Positions 55,171 to 63,845 of a DNA stretch of 64,000 nt are shown in pieces; the first letter of the stretch is position 1, and every line of letters begins with the position of its first letter. Both the position numbers and the translations under genes were made by a program. Location: assembly GCF_003667545.1 (NCBI RefSeq), contig NZ_RCUV01000002.1, positions 155,277-219,276 on the forward strand. Reading direction: 5' to 3'. Origin of the DNA: Mycetocola manganoxydans (lineage in GTDB: Bacteria > Actinomycetota > Actinomycetes > Actinomycetales > Microbacteriaceae). Under the pieces are notes generated by a model that was not told the origin of the DNA, ran no database searches, and saw only the letters and a program-made list of their open reading frames with translations.

Positions 55171-57054
55171 TCAGTCGACGAGCGGCCGACTCCCCAGTTG
55201 TTCCTCGAACATGCGGGCGTACGTTCCGTCGAGGGCGAGAAGCTCCGCGTGCGTTCCGGTCTCGGCAATCCGACCGGCCTCCACGACGAAGATCACATCG
55301 GCCTTCACGATCGTCGACAGCCGGTGCGCGATCGCGATGGTGGTGCGCCCAGCGGATGCCGCCTCCAGCGCCCTCTGGACGACCCGCTCCGAGATCGTAT
55401 CCAGCGCACTCGTTGCTTCGTCGAGCACGAGCACCGCCGGGTCCTTGAGCATCACCCTGGCGATCGCGATGCGCTGCTTTTCACCTCCGGAGAGGCGATA
55501 GCCGCGCTCACCGACGACAGTGTCGTAGCCGTCCTCGAACGAGGCGATCGTGTCGTGGATGTTCGCTGCCCGCGCCGCGCTCTCGAGCTCCGCGTCCGTA
55601 GCATCCGGTTTCGCGTAGCGAAGGTTCTCGGCGATGGTCGCGTGGAACAGGTAAGTCTCCTGGCTCACGATCCCGATGTTCGACACCAGCGATTCGGCCT
55701 GCAGTTCTCGCACATCGGTGCCGGCGAACAACACCCGCCCGCCCGTCGCATCGTAGAACCGCGGAACGAGGTACGACACGGTCGTCTTGCCGGCCCCGCT
55801 GGGTCCGACGAAGGCCGCGAACTCCCCCGGTGCGATCGAGAAGGAGACCTCGTCGAGCGTCGGACGTGAGTCCGGCGTGGCATCCGGGTAACGGAAGGTG
55901 ACGCGCTCGAACTCGACGCGTCCGAGTGAGCCGCTTGCGGCGTCGACCGGGACGGCATCCGGACCGTCCGAGATGGTGGGTGTGAGGTCGAGGTACTCGA
56001 AGATGCGGGCGAACAGGGCTCCGGATGTCTGCAGGTCCAGTCCCACGCGCATCAGCGCCATGAGCGGGAAGAGCAGCCGGGACTGCACGGTCGTGAACGC
56101 GACGATCGCACCGGCCGTGATGTCGGTGGCCCCGCCTGTCACGAGGAAGCCGGCGACGAGGTAGACGATGGCCGGGATCGACGACAGGAAGATGTTGACC
56201 ATGGCGAAGAACCACTGCCCGCTCATCGTCTGCTTGACCTGCAGGTCGACCTGCTCGTCGTTGGACCGCTCGTAGCGGCGGATCTCCGTCGGCTGCTGGT
56301 TGAAGCTCTTGGACAGCAGCACGCCGGACACGCTCAGTGTCTCCTGCGTGATCGCCGTCATGTCCGACAGTGACTCCTGCGTCTTCGTGGCGATCCGGGC
56401 CCGCACCTGCCCGACCCGGCGCTGGGCGATCACGAGGATCGGCATGAGGATGAGGGCGACGATGGTGAGCTGCCAGTTGATCAGCACCATGGCGACGAAG
56501 GCTGCGAGCACGGTCACGGTGTTGCCGAGCACACTGGAGATGGTGTTGCTGAGCGCACCGGCGACCCCGCCGACGTCGTTCTGCAGGCGGGACTGGATGA
56601 CGCCGGTCTTGGTCCGGGTGAAGAAGCTCAGTTCCATCGATTGCAGCCGGCGGAACAGCGCGACCCGGAGCTCGCCCATGACGGTGTTCCCGACCGTCGC
56701 GGTGAGCCAGGTCTGCCAGACCCCGAGGCCGGTGGCGAGCACGAAGATGCCGATCATGATCGCAACGATCCGGGTCAAAGCGGGCAGGTCGGGCCCGCCA
56801 TCGGGCGGGAAGAGCCCCACGTCGAAGGCCTGTTCCACCAGGAGCGGCGGGATCACGCTCAGTGCGGCGCCGACGAGGACGAGCACGACCGTGAGAGCGA
56901 TCTTCGCCTTGTGCGGCGAGAACAGGGCGGCGACCCGCGGTAACAGGTTGGGAATCTTCGGCGCCTCGGCGTTCACCGCGCGCTGGGCTTCTTCGTCGCC
57001 ACCGCCGCGCATCCGGCCGCCGCCACCACGGCCGCCGCCGCCATGCATACTCAT
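55171..57054 (-). CDS. ABC exporter, fused permease-ATPase
   Basis: A 627-residue half-exporter of the MsbA/LmrA type. Six helices occupy residues ~50-350; the ATPase has GPSGAGKTT (Walker A), LSGGEKQRIAIARV and VLVLDEATSALD, and the H-loop IAHRLST. QSRLQNDVGGVAGALSNTISS is a typical coupling region. The N-terminal 25 residues are a Gly/Arg/His run (MSMHGGGGRGGGGRMRGGG), uncommon for the family. It probably works as a homodimer; lipid or drug are possible substrates. A palindrome separates it from the upstream agl-type operon. Confidence 0.92.
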   Translation of the reverse strand: MSMHGGGGRGGGGRMRGGGDEEAQRAVNAEAPKIPNLLPRVAALFSPHKAKIALTVVLVLVGAALSVIPPLLVEQAFDVGLFPPDGGPDLPALTRIVAIMIGIFVLATGLGVWQTWLTATVGNTVMGELRVALFRRLQSMELSFFTRTKTGVIQSRLQNDVGGVAGALSNTISSVLGNTVTVLAAFVAMVLINWQLTIVALILMPILVIAQRRVGQVRARIATKTQESLSDMTAITQETLSVSGVLLSKSFNQQPTEIRRYERSNDEQVDLQVKQTMSGQWFFAMVNIFLSSIPAIVYLVAGFLVTGGATDITAGAIVAFTTVQSRLLFPLMALMRVGLDLQTSGALFARIFEYLDLTPTISDGPDAVPVDAASGSLGRVEFERVTFRYPDATPDSRPTLDEVSFSIAPGEFAAFVGPSGAGKTTVSYLVPRFYDATGGRVLFAGTDVRELQAESLVSNIGIVSQETYLFHATIAENLRYAKPDATDAELESAARAANIHDTIASFEDGYDTVVGERGYRLSGGEKQRIAIARVMLKDPAVLVLDEATSALDTISERVVQRALEAASAGRTTIAIAHRLSTIVKADVIFVVEAGRIAETGTHAELLALDGTYARMFEEQLGSRPLVD

Positions 57055-57065
57055 GGACTCACCCT

Positions 57066-57097
57066 AACCCCGGCATTCGACGTCGAATGCCGGGGTT
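57066..57097 (-). terminator. Perfect 32-base palindrome ending the alpha-glucoside operon
   Basis: Two exactly complementary 16-base arms (left arm AACCCCGGCATTCGAC) meet without a spacer. It lies 24 bases past the permease stop and 11 bases before the exporter start. It should terminate the importer transcript. Confidence 0.75.
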
Positions 57098-57121
57098 CAG
57101 GTAGTGAGAGAATGCGGCGGG

Positions 57122-58114
57122 TTACCCCTTCGTCGCACCGGCGAGGAGGCCTCGCACGAAGTACCGCTGCAGGCTGAAGAACACGATCAACGGCACGATG
57201 AGCGACACGAACGCCGCGGCTGTCAGTCGCTGCCAGTCCTGGCCTCGCGTTCCGGTGAGCTCCGCCAGCCTCTGGGTGAGCGGCGCGACATCCGCTGTTC
57301 CGCCCGAGAAGATCAGCGCAACGAGCAGGTCGTTCCAGACCCAGAGGAACTGGAAGATGGCAACGGATGCGATCGCCGGGAGAGCGAGCGGCAAAACGAT
57401 CCTGAAGAAGATCTGCCCGGGGTTCGCACCGTCGACTCGTGCGGCCTCGATGACTTCTCCCGGAACCTCCGAGATGAAGTTGTGCAGAAGGAAGATGATG
57501 AGCGGCAAGCCGAACATCGTGTGCGCGATCCACACGGGCAGGTAGTTCTGCTCGGGGATCATCGGGATCACCTCGTGGAGACCGTTCTGCAACGGACGCA
57601 GGAACTGCGTGAACATCTGAAGCAGCGGCAGGAGCGCCATCTGCAGCGGAACGATCTGCAACGCGAAGACGAGGATGAACAGCCAGTTCGATCCCTTGAA
57701 CTTCATCCACGCGAACGCGTATGCGGCCATGGCGCCGAGAATCAGCGGGAAGATGGTTCCTGGGATCGCGATCGCGAGTGAGTTGACGAAGTACGAGCCG
57801 AGCTGCGGTGACGATTGCGACGACGAGAAGAGCACTTCTGCGTAGTTGTCGAACGTGAAGCCCGGGTTCTGGAAGATCGTCCACCAGCCCGTCGACTGGA
57901 TGAGTTCAGCCGGCCGGAACGACGAGACGAACAGGCCGAAGGTCGGGATCGTCCACACCACCGCGATGACCAGCGCGACGATCGTCGCGGTGCGAGAGGT
58001 CAGGCGGCGCTTGACCCGACGGGACTTGGTACCGACTTCGATGTCGGCGCCCTTGTCGAGCTTCTTCCCGGTGTCGGTGTCGGTCGTGGTGGGCACAATC
58101 GGTGTCGTGCTCAT
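57122..58114 (-). CDS. CUT1 sugar ABC permease, AglG-like
   Basis: A 330-residue MalG-type permease. The long N-terminal tail (TDTDTGKKLDKGADIEVGTKSRRVKRRL) is cytoplasmic and six helices follow. The EAA loop reads EAARVDGANPGQIFFRIVLPLALPA. It overlaps the AglF-like gene by 4 bases. The alpha-glucoside assignment rests on the partner proteins, which resemble the AglEFG group. Confidence 0.88.
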   Translation of the reverse strand: MSTTPIVPTTTDTDTGKKLDKGADIEVGTKSRRVKRRLTSRTATIVALVIAVVWTIPTFGLFVSSFRPAELIQSTGWWTIFQNPGFTFDNYAEVLFSSSQSSPQLGSYFVNSLAIAIPGTIFPLILGAMAAYAFAWMKFKGSNWLFILVFALQIVPLQMALLPLLQMFTQFLRPLQNGLHEVIPMIPEQNYLPVWIAHTMFGLPLIIFLLHNFISEVPGEVIEAARVDGANPGQIFFRIVLPLALPAIASVAIFQFLWVWNDLLVALIFSGGTADVAPLTQRLAELTGTRGQDWQRLTAAAFVSLIVPLIVFFSLQRYFVRGLLAGATKG

Positions 58115-59082
58115 CGGATCTCCCTCTGCTTCCGCATGACTCGGATGTTGTAGATGACGATCGGCAGCACCAGCACGAAGAGCACGAGTGCGAGAGCCGA
58201 ACCACGACCCGGTTCAGCTGCACGGAACGCCTGGGTGTACATCTCGTTCGCGATGACGCTGGTGTTGAAGTTTCCGGCGGTCATCGTGCGCACGATGTCG
58301 AAGACCTTGAGCGTTGCGATGGAGATGGTCGTGATGACGACGACGAGAGAACCGCGGATGCCGGGGAGCGTCACGTTCCGGAATCGCTGCCACGGGTTCG
58401 TTCCGTCGATTTCTGCTGCTTCGAGCTGCTCGACCGGAACGGCCTTGATGGCGGCCGAGAGGACGACCATGGCGAAACCGGTCTGGATCCAGATCATCAC
58501 GACGATGAGGAGGAAGGTGTTGATCGGACTGGTTTGCAGCCACTGAACCGGCTCTCCACCGAGCCAGACAACGATCTGGTTGAGGAGACCGATCTGTTCG
58601 CTTCCGGCCTGGCGGTAGTCGTAGACGAACTTCCAGATGATTCCCGCGCCGACCATGGAGATGGCCATCGGCATGAACACGAGAACCTTGTAGATCTTCT
58701 CGCCGCGGGACTTGTCGATGAACACCGCGTAGGCGAGCCCGACGATTGTCGAGACGGTGGGAACGAGCAGAACCCAGACCACCGTGTTGATGAGGGTGTT
58801 GACGATCGCCGGCTGCGTGAACATCCAGACGAAGTTGTCGAGTCCGTTGAACTCGCCCGTGTTGTTGGTGAAGGCGAGAAGGCTCGTCCGGATGGCCGGG
58901 TAGATGAGCCCGAGGAAAACCAGGATCATCGCCGGTGCGAGGAAGACGGCCAGTTGCCCGTAGTCCTTGCCGCGCTTGGGAGCTTTGTCGAGGAAGAAGA
59001 AGAGGAGGCCGATGATGGCGGCGAAGATGGCGAGACCACCCACCACCTGGATGATCTTGCCGATGAGATCAGCGGTCGTCAT
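58111..59082 (-). CDS. CUT1 sugar ABC permease, AglF-like
   Basis: A 323-residue MalF-type permease. AFTNNTGEFNGLDNFVWMFTQPAIVNTLINTVVWVLLVPTVST and GLLNQIVVWLGGEPVQWLQTSPINTF are typical of AglF-like proteins. The EAA loop is EAAEIDGTNPWQRFRNVTLPGIRGS. It lies 81 bases after the binding protein stop, with a hairpin between. No alpha-glucosidase or ATPase gene is in the operon. Confidence 0.88.
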   Translation of the reverse strand: MTTADLIGKIIQVVGGLAIFAAIIGLLFFFLDKAPKRGKDYGQLAVFLAPAMILVFLGLIYPAIRTSLLAFTNNTGEFNGLDNFVWMFTQPAIVNTLINTVVWVLLVPTVSTIVGLAYAVFIDKSRGEKIYKVLVFMPMAISMVGAGIIWKFVYDYRQAGSEQIGLLNQIVVWLGGEPVQWLQTSPINTFLLIVVMIWIQTGFAMVVLSAAIKAVPVEQLEAAEIDGTNPWQRFRNVTLPGIRGSLVVVITTISIATLKVFDIVRTMTAGNFNTSVIANEMYTQAFRAAEPGRGSALALVLFVLVLPIVIYNIRVMRKQREIR

Positions 59083-59110
59083 GAAACTGCGCCTTTCCGA
59101 GAAGGGAGAT

Positions 59111-59146
59111 CACGGGCGGAGCCGCCGGATGGCGACCCCGCCCGTG
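59111..59146. repeat. Intercistronic hairpin after the AglE-like gene
   Basis: CACGGGCGG and CCGCCCGTG form a perfect 9-base stem around an 18-base loop. It lies 17 bases past the binding protein stop, before the AglF-like gene. It is shorter than the equivalent hairpins in the other importer operons. Confidence 0.55.
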
Positions 59147-59163
59147 TTCGGGGGATGAAACAG

Positions 59164-60513
59164 TTAGCTCTTCGGCCAGCTGCTCTCAATCGCGTCGACC
59201 GTCTCCTGGGTGCTGTCGCCGGAGATCCAGGCCACGATGCCCTTGAAGAACGAGTCCGCGCCGACGGCGGCCGGCATGAGGTCGGAACCGTCGAAACGGA
59301 ACACAGCATTCTCGTCCTGAAGGATCTCGATGCTCTGCTTCAGCACGTCACTCGAAGCGTTCTCGGGGTCGAGACCCTTGTTGGCGCTGATGACACCGCC
59401 GAGCTTGACCCGGTTGTTCGCCCAGGTGTCACTTGACATGTATGCACGTACGGCGTCGATCTCCTCGCCCTCGCTGAACGCGACGGGGAACTCTCCACCA
59501 CCGGTCACTGCCTGCTCTCCGTCGGCCTCAACCGAAGGCATGAGGAATGCGAAGACGTCACCGTCTGGGCTGACTTCGGTACCCTCGGGCCAGAAGCCTT
59601 CGTAGAAGGATGCCTGGTGGTGCAGTGAGCAGGTGCCGTCGAGGATCGGAAGGCCGGCTCCGTTGAACTCGGTCGAGATCACGCTGGAGACGTCACCGAG
59701 TCCACCGTTGACCATGTCCGGGTTTTTGAGGACCTCGCCCGCGGCGTCGAACGCTTCGACGATCTGCGGGTCGTTGAACGGGATCTCGTGGGTGATCCAC
59801 TGGTCGTAGACCTCAGGGCCTGACTGGCGGAGGACGAAGTCCTCGATCCAGTCGGTACCGGGCCAGCCGGTGGCGTCACCTGAACCGAGACCAACGCACC
59901 ACGGCTTGTGGTCGCCCTCTGCGGCGATCGTCTCGCTCAGCTCAGTGAGTTCGTCGAGTGTGGTGGGGACCTCGTACCCCTTCTCCTCGAACTCGGCCGG
60001 CGAGTACCAGATGTACCCCTTGATGCTCGCCATGAGCGGAGCGGCGTAGAAGGTGCCGTCGTGGCTGCCGTAGCCCTTCCAGTCCTCGCCCCAGAACTCG
60101 TCGACGTTCGACTCGACGGCCTCGGGTGCTTCGATCAGCCAGCCGCCTGCAGCGAGTCGCTGGAGCAGACCGGGCTGCGGGACGATTCCGATGTCCGGGG
60201 CGTTGCCTGCCTCGGCGAGCACCGCGATCTGTGCCTCGAATTCCTTGGTGCCCTGATACGCCACGTCGATACCGGTGCAGGTGGCGAAGTCGGCCCAGGA
60301 CTCGACGAGACGGTCAGCCTCGGCGTCGAGAATCGTTCCACCGATGGTGACCTCGGGGTTGTCATCGAAAGTACCGTACGCCTCGTAGTCGGCGCAGTCC
60401 GTGTCGGCCTTGTCGCCGGCCGCAACGTCGCCGGTACAGCCGGTGAGTGCGAGACCGACGATTCCGGCTGCCGCGAGCGGCGCCAGGATGCGGCGATGGG
60501 TCTTGAAGCTCAT
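59164..60513 (-). CDS. CUT1 solute-binding lipoprotein, AglE-like
   Basis: A 449-residue family-1 solute-binding lipoprotein; LALTGC puts the lipidated Cys at 26. VTIGGTILDAEADRLVESWADFATCTGIDVAYQGTKEFEAQI and GLLQRLAAGGWLIEAPEAVE match the AglE alpha-glucoside group, as does NRVKLGGVISANKGLDPE. GAGGAG precedes the ATG at MSFKTHRR. It leads the operon and is divergent from a LacI gene; its promoter region carries an ACCGGT-type operator. Confidence 0.9.
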   Translation of the reverse strand: MSFKTHRRILAPLAAAGIVGLALTGCTGDVAAGDKADTDCADYEAYGTFDDNPEVTIGGTILDAEADRLVESWADFATCTGIDVAYQGTKEFEAQIAVLAEAGNAPDIGIVPQPGLLQRLAAGGWLIEAPEAVESNVDEFWGEDWKGYGSHDGTFYAAPLMASIKGYIWYSPAEFEEKGYEVPTTLDELTELSETIAAEGDHKPWCVGLGSGDATGWPGTDWIEDFVLRQSGPEVYDQWITHEIPFNDPQIVEAFDAAGEVLKNPDMVNGGLGDVSSVISTEFNGAGLPILDGTCSLHHQASFYEGFWPEGTEVSPDGDVFAFLMPSVEADGEQAVTGGGEFPVAFSEGEEIDAVRAYMSSDTWANNRVKLGGVISANKGLDPENASSDVLKQSIEILQDENAVFRFDGSDLMPAAVGADSFFKGIVAWISGDSTQETVDAIESSWPKS

Positions 60514-60595
60514 CTCTGTTCTCCTCGTTGAGTGTGATTGTTCTCGGGCCTGAAGCTGTGGACCTCGCCCCGCTGGTGCACGCCGATCCCCATAG

Positions 60596-60642
60596 GGAAC
60601 CGGTTCCATGCAAAAGTTACGGCACCCCACCCGGATATACAA
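60596..60642 (-). promoter_or_regulatory. Promoter and operator of the alpha-glucoside operon
   Basis: Reading leftward, TTGTAT (60637-60642) and TAACTT (60614-60619) are 17 bases apart. The perfect palindrome GGAACCGGTTCC (60596-60607) follows the -10 within a few bases, an ideal repressor position. It is part of the 322-base divergent gap 60514-60835, which has no gene. Confidence 0.68.
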
Positions 60643-60740
60643 GCACGACAGGGTAACGAATTCGGCCGATGATCGCGCTCTCTCGCGGGAACTCGCCGGG
60701 AGAGGTGGATGCCGCGGCCCGGCCCGCTCGCTCGATTTCT

Positions 60741-60752
60741 GAAACCGGTTCC
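60741..60752 (+). promoter_or_regulatory. Second ACCGGT-type operator, before the LacI gene
   Basis: GAAACCGGTTCC is a palindrome with one mismatched pair, 84 bases before the LacI start. It matches the operator at the divergent alpha-glucoside promoter, suggesting autoregulation. Confidence 0.55.
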
Positions 60753-60835
60753 ATACCGGGAGTCGTTTCGCTATCCTCGATCCAACAACGCCTTCCCTCT
60801 CCTCTGGGAACGCGTCCCAGCGTCGGGAGGCCACC

Positions 60836-61861
60836 GTGGGTAGTGCAATCGCGGATGTCGCGGCACGCGCAGGTGTTTCCAAGGCCACCGCGTCCCGCGC
60901 ACTGTCGGGCAAGGGCTACGTCGCTGAAGCCACGCGGAAGCGGGTCGTGCAGGCTGCAGAGGAGATCGGCTTCGTCGCCTCGCCCAATGCCGCCAGCCTC
61001 GTGACCGGGAAGACGAAAAACATCGGCGTCGTCATTCCCTTCATCAACCGGTGGTTCTTCGGCGAGATTCTCGAAGCTATCGAAGAGGCGCTGCTCAACA
61101 GCGGCTTCGACATGACCCTGTACAACCTGCACCCGGGGTCCGCAGAACGCGACCGCGTGTTCAACTTCTTCCTCGCTCGCAAGCGATTCGACGGGGTGAT
61201 CGCCGTCGGGGTGGAGCCGACCGCTGAAGAGGCGGGGAGGCTCCTTCGGCTCGGGATACCGATGGTCAGCGTCGGGGCGCCGGTTCCCGGCATCCGTTCG
61301 CTGACGATCGATGACGTCGCGGCCGCGCGCGTCGCAACGGAGCACCTGCTCGGGCTCGGTCACCGCAGGGTCCTGCACATCGGGGGCCACGTCGCGGATC
61401 CGGCCGAGAACACTGTTCACAACTTGCGGCTGGCCGGCTATCGGCAGGCGATGTTCGCGGCCGGCCTCGCGTCTGAGGCGCGGGCGACCCAGACCACGAT
61501 GAGCGTGCCCGGCGGATATGACGCCGGCACGCACGCCCTGAGCGATGCCACCTCCCGGCCGAGCGCCATCTTCGCCGCGTGCGACGAGATCGCCATCGGG
61601 GTGATCATCGCGGCCCGCCGAATCGGAATCCGGGTGCCGGGCGATCTGTCGGTCATCGGCATCGACGGCCACGAGTACGCGGAGATGTTCTCGCTCACGA
61701 CGATCGAACAGCGCCCGCGGGAGCAGGGCCTGGCTGCCGTCACCGACCTGCTTTCGGCCGTGGGAGGAGAGCCGTGCGCTCCCGAGGTGGTCGATATGCC
61801 GGCACGGCTGGTCGTGCGGGCGAGCACGGCCCATGTCGGCGTCGTCGCCGACGCCGTCTGA
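60836..61861 (+). CDS. LacI-family repressor of the alpha-glucoside operon
   Basis: A 341-residue LacI/GalR repressor. The HTH is IADVAARAGVSKATASRALSGKGYVAEATRKRVVQAA, the hinge SPNAASLVTGKTKNIG, and the effector domain ends PARLVVRASTAHVG. GGGAGG precedes the GTG start. It is divergent from the aglE-like gene, and two GAACCGGTTC-type palindromes lie between them. A strong terminator follows the stop. An alpha-glucoside such as maltose or trehalose is the inferred inducer. Confidence 0.9.
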   Translation: MGSAIADVAARAGVSKATASRALSGKGYVAEATRKRVVQAAEEIGFVASPNAASLVTGKTKNIGVVIPFINRWFFGEILEAIEEALLNSGFDMTLYNLHPGSAERDRVFNFFLARKRFDGVIAVGVEPTAEEAGRLLRLGIPMVSVGAPVPGIRSLTIDDVAAARVATEHLLGLGHRRVLHIGGHVADPAENTVHNLRLAGYRQAMFAAGLASEARATQTTMSVPGGYDAGTHALSDATSRPSAIFAACDEIAIGVIIAARRIGIRVPGDLSVIGIDGHEYAEMFSLTTIEQRPREQGLAAVTDLLSAVGGEPCAPEVVDMPARLVVRASTAHVGVVADAV

Positions 61862-61871
61862 GCACGAAAAA

Positions 61872-61901
61872 GAGCGCCGCTCCCCGGAGGGAGCGACGCT
61901 C
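61872..61901. terminator. Bidirectional terminator between lacI and rplL
   Basis: A 12-base stem (GAGCGCCGCTCC and complement, one G-T pair) with a short CCGGAG loop. Reading leftward it is followed by TTTTT, a classic terminator for rplJ-rplL; reading rightward it should end the LacI transcript. Confidence 0.85.
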
Positions 61902-61963
61902 TCGTGAACTACCTCGAGCGGTAGCGCAGTCAAACCACAAGCATGAGCCCCGAAGGGCGCAGA

Positions 61964-62347
61964 TTACTTGAGGGTAACGGTTGCGCCAGCCTCTTCGAGA
62001 ACAGTCTTTGCCTTCTCGGCGGTTTCCTTGTTTGCACCCTCGAGGACGTTGCCCGGAGCGCCATCGACGACGGCCTTGGCCTCGCCGAGACCCAGCGAGG
62101 TGAGCTCGCGAACGGCCTTGATGACCTGGATCTTCTTGTCGCCGACCGACTCGAGAACGACGTCGAAGGAGTCCTTCTCTTCGACCTCTTCTGCAGCAGC
62201 ACCGGCAGCAGCCGGTCCAGCAACAGCAACGGGTGCAGCCGCGGTGACCTCGAAGGTCTCCTCGAATGCCTTGACGAACTCGCTGAGTTCGATGAGCGTG
62301 AGGCCCTTGAACTGCTCAAGCAGCTCTTCAGTTGACAGCTTTGCCAT
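61964..62347 (-). CDS. rplL: Ribosomal protein L7/L12
   Basis: A 127-residue stalk protein of the large ribosomal subunit. The N-terminal dimerisation part ([27 protein letters not shown]), the Ala-rich hinge and the C-terminal domain ([42 protein letters not shown]) are all present. The C-terminal domain recruits translation GTPases. It follows rplJ by 53 bases in the usual order and ends at a strong terminator. Confidence 0.99.
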   Translation of the reverse strand: MAKLSTEELLEQFKGLTLIELSEFVKAFEETFEVTAAAPVAVAGPAAAGAAAEEVEEKDSFDVVLESVGDKKIQVIKAVRELTSLGLGEAKAVVDGAPGNVLEGANKETAEKAKTVLEEAGATVTLK

Positions 62348-62400
62348 GATTTTCTCCCTTAGATTTCTTTGGTCTACTCACCGCTGTCCCAGGTCTGAAC

Positions 62401-62916
62401 CTAGGAAGCGGACTCCTGCTTCTCACGCAGCGCGTCGACCGTGCGAACGGCCTTCGACAGCGGTGCGTTGAACAGATATGCGGCTCCGAACAGCGAGGCC
62501 TTGAAGGCGCCGGCAAGCTTGCCGAGCAGAACTTCGCGGGACTCGAGGTCGGCGAGCTTGCCTACCTCTGCGGCGGTCAGGGCGTTACCGTCAAAGTAAC
62601 CGCCCTTGATCACCAGGAGAGGGTTTGCCTTGGAAAAGTCGCGCAGGCTCTTTGCAACGGTGACAGGGTCTCCGTGCACGAATGCGACGGCCGACGGACC
62701 GACGAGCTCTTCGTCAAACGACGAAATGCCCGCGTTGTTCGCGGCAATCTTGGTCAGCGTGTTCTTCACCACGGCGTAGGTTGCGTCCGCACTGATGTTG
62801 GTGCGCAGCGTCTTGAGCTGTGCAACAGTGAGGCCGCGGTACTCGGTCAGCAGTACGGCAGTCGAGCTCTGGAATTTCTCCGTGAGTTCGGCAACCGAGG
62901 CTTCCTTGTTCGCCAT
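62401..62916 (-). CDS. rplJ: Ribosomal protein L10
   Basis: A 171-residue protein that anchors L7/L12 dimers to the ribosome. [41 protein letters not shown] is the rRNA-binding region; the C-terminal helix carries the L7/L12 sites. AAGGAG lies 5 bases before the ATG. The longer open frame upstream runs through the leader RNA and is rejected. Expression is probably controlled by the leader and attenuator upstream. Confidence 0.98.
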   Translation of the reverse strand: MANKEASVAELTEKFQSSTAVLLTEYRGLTVAQLKTLRTNISADATYAVVKNTLTKIAANNAGISSFDEELVGPSAVAFVHGDPVTVAKSLRDFSKANPLLVIKGGYFDGNALTAAEVGKLADLESREVLLGKLAGAFKASLFGAAYLFNAPLSKAVRTVDALREKQESAS

Positions 62917-63140
62917 AGCCACTCCTTGATTAGTCTTCCTCGCACCGCGGAAGCGAATGCGAGCCAAAAAGGCAGTTGGTTTTCGGCAGAAAAAAAGCTC
63001 CGGCGCAAGCGCACGGAGCAAAAGGAGAGAGAATCTCGATGTTGTTTCGTCCACCTGCGCGGGTCGTCTCAGCTGAGAACCTTCGATCGGATGCCTGCTT
63101 ACGCACGCACGCCGAAAACCTGCGGTCTTTGGTTTTGTCT
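62917..63140 (-). promoter_or_regulatory. L10 leader RNA
   Basis: The untranslated region before rplJ carries the actinobacterial L10 leader word AACCAAAGACCGCAGGTTTT (near 63114-63133), followed by a long stem region and an attenuator. In other bacteria the L10-L12 complex binds such leaders to repress its own operon. The exact 5' end is estimated from the promoter. Confidence 0.75.
62990..63019 (-). terminator. Attenuator within the rplJ leader
   Basis: GCTCCG/CGGAGC arms with an inner GCGC-TT-GCGC pairing are followed, reading leftward, by seven T residues. It lies 73 bases before the rplJ start, so it would stop transcription inside the leader unless an alternative fold forms. Confidence 0.8.
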
Positions 63141-63141
63141 C

Positions 63142-63171
63142 ACCCTACGGCATCCGTCGTCGTTCCGCCAA
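63142..63171 (-). promoter_or_regulatory. Promoter of rplJ-rplL
   Basis: TTGGCG (63166-63171) and TAGGGT (63142-63147) are 18 bases apart and just upstream of the leader motif. The boxes are a reasonable sigma-70-type match. Confidence 0.55.
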
Positions 63172-63182
63172 ATCGGGAGCGA

Positions 63183-63845
63183 TCAGGCCAGCGGGCTGAG
63201 GTGGAGTTCGCGAAGCAGCGCTGCGGGGTCGTCGTAGATGGCGATCGCTCCCGCGGAGAGAAGCTCGGCTGAGGAGAATCCGCCGGAGAGCAACCCGATG
63301 GTCGGAACGCCCGCTCTGGATGCGGCGAAGCAGTCCCAGACCGAGTCGCCGACGAAGATCGCTTCGCCTGCGGGAACCCCGGCTTTGCCGAGTGCGACTT
63401 CGACGATCGACGGGTCGGGTTTCGCCGTCTCGACGTCGTCGGCGTTCGTGGTCGCGTGGAGAGACCCGTCGACGTCGAGCGTCCCGGTGAGCAGTTCGAG
63501 TTCGTCCTCCGGGGCCGAGGTGGCGAGAACTACGATGGTGCCTCGCGCGGACAGCGCGCGGATCAGGTCGCGCGAGCCAGCGAGGGGCTCGAGCCTCGGC
63601 GCGAGTTCCTTGTAGTAACGGGAGTGCAGTTCCTTCGCCCGATCACGGAGTTCATCTGCCCGGTCGCCGAGAAGAGCGCCGAGGAGCCTCGCCGAATCCT
63701 GGCCGATCGCGCGGTGCACCCGCCAGGCCGGTACGAACACCTCGAGGTCGGCGAAGGCGTGGGTCCAGGCCTCAACGTGAAGGTAATTGGAGTCGACGAG
63801 AGTTCCGTCGACGTCGAACAGAACGGCCTTGATCTTCTCGGTCAT
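63183..63845 (-). CDS. HAD-superfamily phosphatase (phosphoglycolate-phosphatase-like)
   Basis: A 220-residue HAD hydrolase with an inserted helical cap. Motif I is FDVDGT with catalytic Asp11 and Asp13, motif II LATSAP, motif III the Lys in TAKPDPS, and motif IV GDSVWD. The cap (residues ~20-85) resembles beta-phosphoglucomutase and phosphoglycolate phosphatase relatives. It probably dephosphorylates a small sugar phosphate. It lies just upstream of the rplJ promoter, and nothing recognisable follows in the remaining 155 bases to the right. Confidence 0.9.
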   Translation of the reverse strand: MTEKIKAVLFDVDGTLVDSNYLHVEAWTHAFADLEVFVPAWRVHRAIGQDSARLLGALLGDRADELRDRAKELHSRYYKELAPRLEPLAGSRDLIRALSARGTIVVLATSAPEDELELLTGTLDVDGSLHATTNADDVETAKPDPSIVEVALGKAGVPAGEAIFVGDSVWDCFAASRAGVPTIGLLSGGFSSAELLSAGAIAIYDDPAALLRELHLSPLA

